Below, one piece after another: positions 19,697-27,441 of a stretch of 52,503 nt of DNA. The translations under genes were made by a program, and so were the position numbers. The stretch's first letter is position 1, and the number at the start of each line of letters is the position of its first letter. The notes below the pieces were generated by a model. That model searched no databases, was not told where the DNA came from, and was given only the letters and a program-made list of their open reading frames with translations. The stretch is from an uncultured Marinomonas sp. (lineage in GTDB: Bacteria; Pseudomonadota; Gammaproteobacteria; Pseudomonadales; Marinomonadaceae): contig CALLIL010000025.1 of assembly GCA_938009755.1 (NCBI GenBank), positions 1 to 52,503 on the forward strand, read 5' to 3'.

Positions 19697-19987
19697 TTAC
19701 TCGTAACGACAAAGATACGCTGTGGTTTCAGCCACTTTTACTTGGAAACTTAAGTTAGCTTCAACAATAAAAGTCTCACCTTTGACGAACGTTTTCCATT
19801 CACTTTCATTTGGCAACAATACAGTCAACGCACCAGACACAATCGACATATACTCTCTTTGACTGGTACCAAACTCGTATTCGCCGACAGCCATTACTCC
19901 AACCGTTAGATTTCCTTCAGAATTACCTAACCCAATGGATTTTACTTGATCATTAAAATAGCTGTTTACGGTTAACTCTGTGCTCAT
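19697..19987 (-). CDS. ppnP: Pyrimidine/purine nucleoside phosphorylase PpnP
   Basis: 96-residue small cupin of the PpnP (YaiE, DUF1255) family. It splits several nucleosides with phosphate into base and ribose 1-phosphate. Strong family segments: [43 protein letters not shown] and the C-terminal AYLCRYE. An AGGTAGG sequence precedes the ATG. It lies 25 bp after the LysR gene and is probably cotranscribed with it. Confidence 0.93.
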   Translation of the reverse strand: MSTELTVNSYFNDQVKSIGLGNSEGNLTVGVMAVGEYEFGTSQREYMSIVSGALTVLLPNESEWKTFVKGETFIVEANLSFQVKVAETTAYLCRYE

Positions 19988-20012
19988 AAAACCTACCTAT
20001 CGTTATTAAATA

Positions 20013-20900
20013 TTAATTGCCTTTATTTCCAACCATTTCTTCAATTAGCCACTCTTTAAAAGCCATCATGGCAGACGTCACAGAACGGCGTTTTTCATAC
20101 ACCAAATAGAAAGAGCGATTGGTAATCAAACGTTGATCAAACAACACTTTCAAGCTGCCACTTTCAATTTCTGGCGCAACAAATTCCGGGTCTGATAACG
20201 CAATTCCTAAGCCTTGTGCGGCCGCACCTGCGGTCAGGGAGCCACTGGAAAACATCAAACCACGACGAAATAGCATCGGGTCTAAATCATTCTGCTGCAA
20301 CCAATCTTGCCATTCGTCTTTGCGTTTGGTCACATGCAGTAATGGATACGAATGCATATCTGCTGGCGTATTAATAAGATGATCAGCTTTGATTAGTCTT
20401 GGATTGCAAACTGGCGCCAAACGCACAGGACGTAAATAATGTGTTTCGACACCTTCCCATTCACCATTACCAAAGTACACAGCCATATCTATGTCATTGG
20501 CAGCAAAATCAACAAGCCCCATGGAAGAACTTAATTCAATTTGAATGTCGGGATAGCGTTCTTGGAAGCCTTCCATTCTTGGCATCAACCAACGCGTCAG
20601 AAACGCTGGTGCGACAGCAAGTCTTAAAGAGCCTGATTTTTGATTACTCTTCAACTGCGATGTGGCACTTTCTAATTGCTCAAAAATGCTTCGAATTGGC
20701 TTTAAATACGCCTCACCGGACTCGGTTAAAATGACCTTACGTTTGGTACGGCGAAACAGCTCTATGCCAAGAAAGCTTTCTAAACCTTTTATCTGATGAC
20801 TAATCGCCGAAGGCGTCACCGAAAGCTCTTTGGCTGCTTTATTGAAACTGCCATGTCGGGCGGCAGATTCAAAGCATTTTAATGAGTTCAATGGGGGCAA
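20013..20900 (-). CDS. LysR-family transcriptional regulator, GcvA-like
   Basis: Winged-helix DNA-binding domain at the N-terminus (LKCFESAARHGSFNKAAKELSVTPSAISHQIKGLE), then a periplasmic-binding-like effector domain with the GcvA/AmpR-type segments RLAVAPAFLTRWLMPRM and VDFAANDIDMAVYFG. About 295 residues. The start is uncertain: TTG at 20900 has no well-spaced Shine-Dalgarno sequence, while GGAG lies eight bases before an in-frame ATT two codons further upstream, and close GcvA relatives often begin with a short extension before RLPPLN. Target unknown; ppnP directly downstream is a candidate. Confidence 0.88.
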   Translation of the reverse strand: MPPLNSLKCFESAARHGSFNKAAKELSVTPSAISHQIKGLESFLGIELFRRTKRKVILTESGEAYLKPIRSIFEQLESATSQLKSNQKSGSLRLAVAPAFLTRWLMPRMEGFQERYPDIQIELSSSMGLVDFAANDIDMAVYFGNGEWEGVETHYLRPVRLAPVCNPRLIKADHLINTPADMHSYPLLHVTKRKDEWQDWLQQNDLDPMLFRRGLMFSSGSLTAGAAAQGLGIALSDPEFVAPEIESGSLKVLFDQRLITNRSFYLVYEKRRSVTSAMMAFKEWLIEEMVGNKGN

Positions 20901-20980
20901 ACGATTAATAAGCTCAACTCCGATACATTAGAAAGATTAATCAATCACCTGAATGTAACTCACCTTTAAATGAATAGCAT

Positions 20981-21022
20981 CAAAAATCACGCTTCACTTA
21001 CCAATCAAAACAAAGTGTGATT
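20981..21022 (-). terminator. Probable terminator after the DEAD-box helicase gene
   Basis: On the minus strand AATCAC-A-CTT can pair with AAG-C-GTGATT (one mismatch) across an 18-nt loop, followed by TTTT. It begins 8 bp past the helicase stop codon. Confidence 0.5.
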
Positions 21023-21029
21023 ACCGTGT

Positions 21030-22376
21030 TTAATCTTCACCATCATCCGTATTCGCTTGTCTCTCAAAACGCTTCGGTGGCAATTTAAAAGCCTCAAAAC
21101 CGTCTTGCTGATTATCATGGAAGCGCGCTTTTGATGTCGACTTCTTAGACGCCTTGCGCGGTGCGGCTTTTTGAGTTTTTACCGGCGCTTTTTTATGGGC
21201 TGCACGTTTTGGTTTCGCAGGTTGCAAACCTTTGAATTTCGGCTCTAACCCTTCAACCACTTCCGTTGGCAAGACTTTCTGCAAGAAGGTTTCTATTGCT
21301 TTAAAGTTTAGCCAATCTTTTGGCCCAACAAGAGAATAAGCATCACCCTTAAAACCAGCACGTCCAGTTCTTCCTGTTCGGTGAACAAACTCTTCGGCTT
21401 GTTTAGGAAGGTCAAAATTAATTACATGAGAGACACTGGCAATGTCTAAACCACGAGACGCCACATCCGTACTCACCAAGACATTAAACTGCCCTTTCGC
21501 AAAACTTTCCATGGCTTTGTTACGCGCGCTTTGAGACAAGTTTCCGTTCAAGGCTTGAGTGGTCAATCCCCAACTCGAAATGATATCAGCTAGGCGCACT
21601 GTATCGTTTTTTGTCGCCGTAAAGACAATCGCTTGCTTGATCGTTTGACTGGTTAACACATGTTTCAACAACGCTTCTTTGTGATCTAAATGATCACATA
21701 ATAAAACATGCTGAGAGATATCAGTGTGTTCATCAAAACCTTGCCCTACCGCCACACGCGATGGCTCTTTTAGCAATTCATTGGCAATGTCACTCACATC
21801 AGTGTTATCCAATGTGGCAGAGAAAAACAATGTTTGGCGCTGACGGTGATTCGCAGCATCGTTAATGGCTCGCATCGCATCCGCAAAACCAAGATCTAGC
21901 ATGCGATCTGCTTCATCCAGAATGAGCAATTCAAGCCCTTCTAAAAACACATTACGTTGTTTCAAGTGATCAACTAAACGCCCTGGCGTGGCGATAATAA
22001 AATGCGGATCTTTTTGCAGCTGCTTATGTTGATCATTGAAGTTTTCACCACCCTGAATCAGGATCGAAGTGAAACGGCTGCCAGCTAAAAGAAGACGCAA
22101 TTGCCCATAAACCTGTTTGGCAAGCTCTCGTGTCGGCACTAAAACAACGACTCTAGGATCACGCTTAGATAACGCTTTCTTCTTATAAACACGATGCAAG
22201 GCAGGCAAAAGGTACGCTAGGGTTTTTCCTGAACCTGTTTTTGACGACGCTAATAAATCGCGCCCAGCCATCGCTTCTGGAATAGCACGAGACTGAATTT
22301 CCGTTGCTTGATCAAACCCCAAATGACCAATGGAATTTAAAATGCGATTATCAAAACCAAATTCTTCGAATAACAA
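21030..22376 (-). CDS. DEAD-box ATP-dependent RNA helicase (SrmB/RhlE group)
   Basis: 448 residues. Motifs in order: Q motif region (GFDQATEIQSRAIP), Walker A SSKTGSGKT, PTRELA, TPGRL, DEAD in LDEADRMLDLGF, SAT, then the C-terminal helicase lobe with STDVASRGLD and HRTGRTGRAG. A Lys/Arg/Ala-rich tail of about 80 residues would bind RNA. Proteins of this shape act in large ribosomal subunit assembly (SrmB) or RNA decay (RhlE); which one cannot be decided here. Start TTG with AAGGGG eight bases upstream. Confidence 0.92.
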   Translation of the reverse strand: MLFEEFGFDNRILNSIGHLGFDQATEIQSRAIPEAMAGRDLLASSKTGSGKTLAYLLPALHRVYKKKALSKRDPRVVVLVPTRELAKQVYGQLRLLLAGSRFTSILIQGGENFNDQHKQLQKDPHFIIATPGRLVDHLKQRNVFLEGLELLILDEADRMLDLGFADAMRAINDAANHRQRQTLFFSATLDNTDVSDIANELLKEPSRVAVGQGFDEHTDISQHVLLCDHLDHKEALLKHVLTSQTIKQAIVFTATKNDTVRLADIISSWGLTTQALNGNLSQSARNKAMESFAKGQFNVLVSTDVASRGLDIASVSHVINFDLPKQAEEFVHRTGRTGRAGFKGDAYSLVGPKDWLNFKAIETFLQKVLPTEVVEGLEPKFKGLQPAKPKRAAHKKAPVKTQKAAPRKASKKSTSKARFHDNQQDGFEAFKLPPKRFERQANTDDGED

Positions 22377-22707
22377 AAAAACACCCCTTAAAAACGACTA
22401 AAATCACGCAAACTCATCACTCACGCTTAATACGAGCATTATAACCCAGACGCACTAAAATTCGTTATTCATCTTGCATTAAAAGATAAGATTTTCACGC
22501 ACTGATCATTCCTATACCAAAAAGCCTTGGCGGATTAGCCAGCCTCACTTCGTCTTTAATATTATTCAACTTAAAAATAACATCTTGAATTCATTTCACT
22601 GTTAGAATAGCACCATTATCTTCACTCATACTCAAGAATAAAGCGGCAGCCCTTTTCTATTCCTATTGCCCGTTTTGTTTAAAGTACACATATTAGAGAC
22701 AAACATA
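22377..22707. other. 331-bp gap between the helicase gene and the MetF-like gene
   Basis: Divergent intergenic region. No gene, RNA or clear terminator was found. It should hold promoters for both neighbours, but no -35/-10 pair stood out. A reading that starts the plus-strand gene 14 codons earlier in this gap has no ribosome-binding site. Confidence 0.5.
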
Positions 22708-23664
22708 ATGAAATCTGAATTAGCAAATAAGTTCCAAGACCCAAGCCGCGGTGTTTACTTTATTGGCACAACACCACCAAAATCAACGCTTGAAGAAGAG
22801 CAGTTGCATGAGGTTAGCCAAAAGTTATTAAATCGATTAGATAACATCGAAGTAGACGGCTTGATTGTGTATGACATTCAAGACGAAACAAGCCGTATCG
22901 ACAAACCTCGTCCCTTCCCATTTATGGAAACACATGATCCACGAGCTTGGTCAAAGCGTTTATATCAAGCTTCAAACAAGCCTGTCATTACATACAAATC
23001 TGTGTCTTCTCGCACACCAGAAGCATTTTCTGGCTGGTTATCAGAAGCCTGGGAAGACTTTGGTATTCGAGATTTGGTTTTAGTTGGTTCACCTTCTTCC
23101 GATGGTGACATTAAGCTGCCACTGCCACACGCTTACGAAACATTAAAAGCGTCTTCTCATCCATTCAATTTGGGCGGTGTCACCATTGCGGAACGCCACG
23201 CTAAAAAAGGTGATGAGCATTTACGTCTAATGAAAAAGTCAGACTCTGGTTGTGAGTTTTTTATATCTCAAGCCGTGTACAATCATCAAGCAACAGCGGA
23301 TCTCGTAAGCCGTTATGCAAGAGCTTGCAAAGACAAAGGCGAAGCACCAAAACGCATCATTCTCACTTTCACACCTTGCGGCAGCGCCAAAACATTAGAA
23401 TTTATGGAATGGTTAGGCATATCCGTTCCAGACGCAACCAAACACCGTATTTTAGATTCTGAAACACCATTAAATGAGTCCATTAAAATTTGTCGTAACG
23501 CTCTTGAACAAATCATCGACGTGGCGTTACCACTTGGTATTCCACTTGGTTTGAACATCGAAAGTTTAACCAATCGAAAAGAAGAGATTGACGCTTCGAT
23601 ACAACTTTATAAGTTGCTCAAAGCGACATTAGATTTAAAACTTGCAGAACAAGGAATTAAATAA
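22708..23664 (+). CDS. Methylenetetrahydrofolate reductase-like protein (MetF superfamily)
   Basis: 318 residues when started at the ATG before KSELANKF, which has AGAGA upstream. It reads as a TIM-barrel FAD-linked reductase of the MetF type: GVYFIGTTPPK near the start, DGLIVYDIQDETSR, DLVLVGSPSSDG, GGVTIAERHAKKGDEHLRLMKKSDSGCEFFISQAVYN and a C-terminal GLNIESLTNRKEEI. Catalytic identity was not proved, and it is more divergent than a housekeeping MetF. No methionine or folate genes are next to it. Its 3' end overlaps the opposing glycosyltransferase gene by 8 bp. Confidence 0.72.
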   Translation: MKSELANKFQDPSRGVYFIGTTPPKSTLEEEQLHEVSQKLLNRLDNIEVDGLIVYDIQDETSRIDKPRPFPFMETHDPRAWSKRLYQASNKPVITYKSVSSRTPEAFSGWLSEAWEDFGIRDLVLVGSPSSDGDIKLPLPHAYETLKASSHPFNLGGVTIAERHAKKGDEHLRLMKKSDSGCEFFISQAVYNHQATADLVSRYARACKDKGEAPKRIILTFTPCGSAKTLEFMEWLGISVPDATKHRILDSETPLNESIKICRNALEQIIDVALPLGIPLGLNIESLTNRKEEIDASIQLYKLLKATLDLKLAEQGIK

Positions 23665-24685
23665 GCCCTTTTAATATCGCCAATACTTGGTCGATACGAA
23701 TATGTTGCATGGCTTGCTCATCATGCACTCGTGTTGACCAAGGCAACTCGGAAAGCGTTTTTCCGTATTCCTTCTCGACCAATTCGTCATACACACTCGC
23801 CACATTATCTAAATCACAATAAGGCCCAGTGCGACGCGGATTAGAATGGGCATACAGACCCAACACCTTAGTGCCAACTAATGTTGCCATGTGCGCTGGC
23901 CCTGTGTCGGGGCTGACCACCAATTTCGCGCCTTTCAATACAGACAACATCACATCCAGTGGCGTTTTGCCAACTAAATTCATTATCTTATCTTGATGTT
24001 TCGCCATGACTTGCGCGGCAAAGTCTTTTTCTTCTTGTGAAGGCCCACCTGTTAGCACTGGCGCAATACCTTTTTCAAGCAAATAACCAATCACCGATTG
24101 ATAGCCTTCTACCGTCCAATTACGCTCAGCTTTAGAGGCAGATGGATTTATCACCACATAGCCACTCGGCAATTCAAGCTCTTTCCACTCAGGACCTGTT
24201 AATTCAGGCAAGGTTAAATCACAAGGTAAACTTGGCTTATCAACACCTAAGACACTGGCAATAGACAAAAAAGAATCAAGAACATGCTCACCTTTTGGCT
24301 CTGGTGCATGTTCGTTGACAAACCAATGCTGTTTTTCTCTCGAGTGAGATAAGGCAAAACCGATGCGTCGTTTTGCCTTTAACATTCGAGAAACCATACT
24401 GGCCCTTAAAGACCACTGTAAATGCAGTAAGACATCAAACGTTCGCGTTTTTAGTTGAGCTCGCAATGCCAACAGACCAGAAAAACCTGTTTTTTTGTCG
24501 TATACAACAACCTCTACATCATCCAACAATCTGACTAAATTCGCCTCTAAAGGTGATGTTACCCAAGTCACCTTCATATTCGGGTAGCGTTTCATGATAG
24601 CTTGAACCACAGCCATAGCGTGACAAACGTCACCTAATGCAGATAACCGAATCACGGCCAGATGCTGAATATTATCTTGTTTCAT
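23657..24685 (-). CDS. Glycosyltransferase family 9 (heptosyltransferase-like)
   Basis: 342 residues, GT-B fold. N-terminal IRLSALGDVCHAMAVVQAI is the classic heptosyltransferase opening; the C-terminal lobe has INPSASKAERNW, PVLTGGPSQEEKDFA, LVGKTPLDVMLSVLKGAKLVVSPDTGPAHMA and LYAHSNPRRTGPY, typical of the donor-binding half. It probably adds a heptose or similar sugar to the lipopolysaccharide inner core. It is divergent from kdkA, which also acts on the core. WaaC-like is likely but not certain. Confidence 0.88.
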   Translation of the reverse strand: MKQDNIQHLAVIRLSALGDVCHAMAVVQAIMKRYPNMKVTWVTSPLEANLVRLLDDVEVVVYDKKTGFSGLLALRAQLKTRTFDVLLHLQWSLRASMVSRMLKAKRRIGFALSHSREKQHWFVNEHAPEPKGEHVLDSFLSIASVLGVDKPSLPCDLTLPELTGPEWKELELPSGYVVINPSASKAERNWTVEGYQSVIGYLLEKGIAPVLTGGPSQEEKDFAAQVMAKHQDKIMNLVGKTPLDVMLSVLKGAKLVVSPDTGPAHMATLVGTKVLGLYAHSNPRRTGPYCDLDNVASVYDELVEKEYGKTLSELPWSTRVHDEQAMQHIRIDQVLAILKGLI

Positions 24686-24780
24686 CGCGTCCTCTAGGGC
24701 TGTTTAAATATGGCAAGTATTATAGAATAGTCGTCATTGAATGTGTCTAATTAATAGAAACCTTTAACAAAGCGAACACT

Positions 24781-25512
24781 ATGCCACAAGCCATCAAACT
24801 ATCGCCAACCATCACGGTATTAAAAAGCGATACAAGCAAACCATTGGATGCGTCTTGGTTCGAGGCGACATTTTGGGAAGCCCAGCCAGCGCCAGACAAA
24901 CAAAACAAAGCATTAATCGGCACTGGCAACGGCCGTGGTAAAGTCTGGTTTATCGACAGTCAATTCGGTTCATTCGTATTACGGAAATACCGCCGCGGTG
25001 GGTTAATTTCTAAATTTAATAAAAGTGCCTTCCTATTTTCTGGACAAGAAAACACACGACCTTGGCAAGAGCTCACTCTATTAGAAACAATGCGTGAGCT
25101 ACAGCTTCCTGTCCCTAAACCAATCGGTGGAAGGTATCAGATAAAACATGGTATGTATCAGGCAGAACTATTAACAGAAACCATTAAGGATGCCAAAGAT
25201 TTATTCGATATCATAAAAAGCGAGCAAAAAGACAACATTCCATGGCAAGAAATCGGCAAGGTCATCAAGCGCTTCCATGACAACGGAATTTATCATTCCG
25301 ATCTAAACTGTCACAACATCATGATCGACCAGCAAAATACAATATGGGTTATCGATTTCGATAAATGCGAACAACGATCACTCAATAATACATGGATGCA
25401 ATCCAACATCGATCGCTTAAAACGCTCACTCGACAAAGAGTCCAGCAAACATCAACAATTTTACGTATCAAATGAGCAATGGCAGGCTTTTTTGGAGGGG
25501 TACCGTGGCTAA
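24781..25512 (+). CDS. kdkA: 3-deoxy-D-manno-octulosonic acid (Kdo) kinase
   Basis: 243-residue kinase-like protein that phosphorylates Kdo in the lipopolysaccharide inner core at the inner membrane. Family features: GRGKVWFID, FVLRKYRRGGLISKFNKSAFLF, the catalytic loop GIYHSDLNCHNIM with Asp174, and the metal-binding VIDFDKC. A Kdo kinase suggests a core with a single phosphorylated Kdo, as in Haemophilus and Vibrio. Its end overlaps the acyltransferase gene by 8 bp, so they form an operon. Confidence 0.95.
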   Translation: MPQAIKLSPTITVLKSDTSKPLDASWFEATFWEAQPAPDKQNKALIGTGNGRGKVWFIDSQFGSFVLRKYRRGGLISKFNKSAFLFSGQENTRPWQELTLLETMRELQLPVPKPIGGRYQIKHGMYQAELLTETIKDAKDLFDIIKSEQKDNIPWQEIGKVIKRFHDNGIYHSDLNCHNIMIDQQNTIWVIDFDKCEQRSLNNTWMQSNIDRLKRSLDKESSKHQQFYVSNEQWQAFLEGYRG

Positions 25513-26431
25513 GAAAAGTACATTAGATAAAAGTTTTACATCTTTTATAGGGCCAAAGTATTGGTTATCGTGGGCAGGAATGGGCATCGCTTACCTGTTA
25601 AGCTTTCTCCCTTGGCCAGTTTTGCAAGCTTTCGGTGGTTTTGTTGGGCGTATTTTGTATCTACTGGCACCAAGACGTCGTTATATTTGTGACGTAAACT
25701 TTCAAATTTGCTTCCCAGAAATGTCCGCCGCCGAACGAAAACAACTGACCAAAGAACACTTTGACAGCATGGGCAAAGGCTTACTAGAAACCTTCGCTTC
25801 CTGGTTCCAAAACAAAGAAAAGTTTGCCTCTCGCATCACGTTTGAAGGCGAAGACGTTATTGAGCGAGTCATTGAAAAAGGCCGAGGCTGCGTGCTGATT
25901 AGCGGTCATTTTTCGTCTCTTGATATTTGTGGCAGCCAAGTACCACGTATTTTGGACGTTCATCCAATTTATAAGCTACAACGCAATCCTGTCATGAATT
26001 GGGTAATGGAGCGCCAGCGTAAAGCATTATTCAGTAAAACCATTGAGCGTAGAAACATGCGTGAAGTCCTCAAATCATTGAAGAAAAACAAAGCCGTTTG
26101 GTATGCTGTCGATCAAGATTACGGTCGAAAAGACTCAGTTTTCGCGCCTTTTTATGGCCGTGAATGTGCAACCATTGCTCACATTGGACGTATCGCTAAA
26201 ATGACCAATGCCCCTGTCGTTCTTTATGATTACGGTCGCACAAAAAACGGTTATAAACTGATTTTCACTGAAGTGGAAAACTACCCAACCGAAGATGACA
26301 TCGTCAATGCGACAAGAATAAATGAACTCATGGAACAAGCCATCGAACCTAAAAAAGCCCAATACTTTTGGGCTCACCGTCGCTTCAAAACCCAACCTAT
26401 TGCGGGCGACCCATCTCCTTACAAGAAGTAA
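25505..26431 (+). CDS. lpxL: Lipid A acyltransferase, LpxL/HtrB type
   Basis: Adds a secondary acyl chain to Kdo-lipid A at the inner membrane. From the GTG start it has 308 residues; GGAGGGG lies four bases upstream. An N-terminal hydrophobic segment (about 20-50) precedes the catalytic HX4D motif, His135 to Asp140 in SGHFSSLDICG. Further family motifs are YKLQRNPVMNW, ERRNMREVLKSLKKNKAVWYAVDQDYG (RX7-type and DQD motifs) and WAHRRFKTQP at the C-terminus. A longer reading inside kdkA was rejected. Confidence 0.9.
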   Translation: MAKKSTLDKSFTSFIGPKYWLSWAGMGIAYLLSFLPWPVLQAFGGFVGRILYLLAPRRRYICDVNFQICFPEMSAAERKQLTKEHFDSMGKGLLETFASWFQNKEKFASRITFEGEDVIERVIEKGRGCVLISGHFSSLDICGSQVPRILDVHPIYKLQRNPVMNWVMERQRKALFSKTIERRNMREVLKSLKKNKAVWYAVDQDYGRKDSVFAPFYGRECATIAHIGRIAKMTNAPVVLYDYGRTKNGYKLIFTEVENYPTEDDIVNATRINELMEQAIEPKKAQYFWAHRRFKTQPIAGDPSPYKK

Positions 26432-26437
26432 ATACGC

Positions 26438-26470
26438 AAGAGGTAACCTTACTTAGATAGGTTATCTCTT
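26438..26470. terminator. Hairpin between convergent lpxL and the LLM oxidoreductase gene
   Basis: A 12-bp stem (AAGAGGTAACCT / AGGTTATCTCTT, one G-T pair) with a 9-nt loop sits 6 bp past the lpxL stop and covers the end of the opposing gene. It lacks a good T tract, so its strength as a terminator is doubtful. Confidence 0.4.
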
Positions 26471-27438
26471 ACTTCTGCCATCAAACTCAAAGCGTTCAAT
26501 CTTGCCAATGAATCATGTATCGGCATAGACACAATCAGCTCGTCTATTTCTGTACGTTCAATAAAGCGAGACAACTTAAACTCAACCGACTTCTTGGACC
26601 CTACAACAGCGTATTGCAGCATATGCTCAACCATGTGCTGCTCACTTGGAGACCAAACGCTGTCCATTGAATCCACAGGTCTTGGAAAAGGCACATTACG
26701 ATTTCGGCGTAAATTGACAAACTGTTGTTGGACAGAGGTAAAAAGGTATTTCGCTTCATCATCTGTATCAGCAACCACCGCCATAATGCCAGCCATTGTA
26801 TGAGGTTTTTCACACTGCTTTGATGGCTTAAATTTATGGCGATAGAGCGCTAAAGCGTCCATTAATTGATCCGGTGCAAAGTGCGATGCAAACGAATAAG
26901 GCAAACCGAACTCCGCAGCCACTTGCGCACTATAAAGACTAGAACCCAACATCCACAAAGGCACTTTTGTGTTATGTCCTGGCACTGCAATAACACCATT
27001 TGCTCCATTAGCAAGAAAAGCTTGCAGCTCAAGTACATCATCAGGGTAACGATCAACAGACGCTTCAATATGTCGACGCAAAGCTCGTGCGGTTTGCATG
27101 TCCGTTCCGGGCGCTCTGCCCAATCCAAGATCAATCCGATTCGGATACAATTCAGCCAAGGTGCCAAATTGCTCTGCAATAACTAAAGGCGAATGATTAG
27201 GCAACATGATGCCACCAGAGCCAAGGCGAATCGTCGATGTTGCGCCAGCAAGATAAGACAAAACCACAGACGTCGCTGAGCTTGCCACCCCCGCCATACC
27301 ATGATGCTCTGCCAACCAAAATCGATGGTAATTGTGTTGTTCAGCCGCTATCGCCATTTCTCGACTCATCACCAACGAGTCAGAAACAGAACGCCCTTCC
27401 ACTACTGGTGCTAAGTCTAAAATTGAAAAAGGAATCAT
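26449..27438 (-). CDS. LLM-class flavin-dependent oxidoreductase
   Basis: 329-residue TIM-barrel protein of the bacterial luciferase-like family, close to the YhbW-type subfamily (MsnO8-like). Segments: [75 protein letters not shown] and [29 protein letters not shown]. These bind FMN and FMNH2. The substrate is unknown. It starts 3 bp after cti and is therefore its operon partner. Confidence 0.9.
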   Translation of the reverse strand: MIPFSILDLAPVVEGRSVSDSLVMSREMAIAAEQHNYHRFWLAEHHGMAGVASSATSVVLSYLAGATSTIRLGSGGIMLPNHSPLVIAEQFGTLAELYPNRIDLGLGRAPGTDMQTARALRRHIEASVDRYPDDVLELQAFLANGANGVIAVPGHNTKVPLWMLGSSLYSAQVAAEFGLPYSFASHFAPDQLMDALALYRHKFKPSKQCEKPHTMAGIMAVVADTDDEAKYLFTSVQQQFVNLRRNRNVPFPRPVDSMDSVWSPSEQHMVEHMLQYAVVGSKKSVEFKLSRFIERTEIDELIVSMPIHDSLARLNALSLMAEVRDNLSK

Positions 27439-27441
27439 AGA

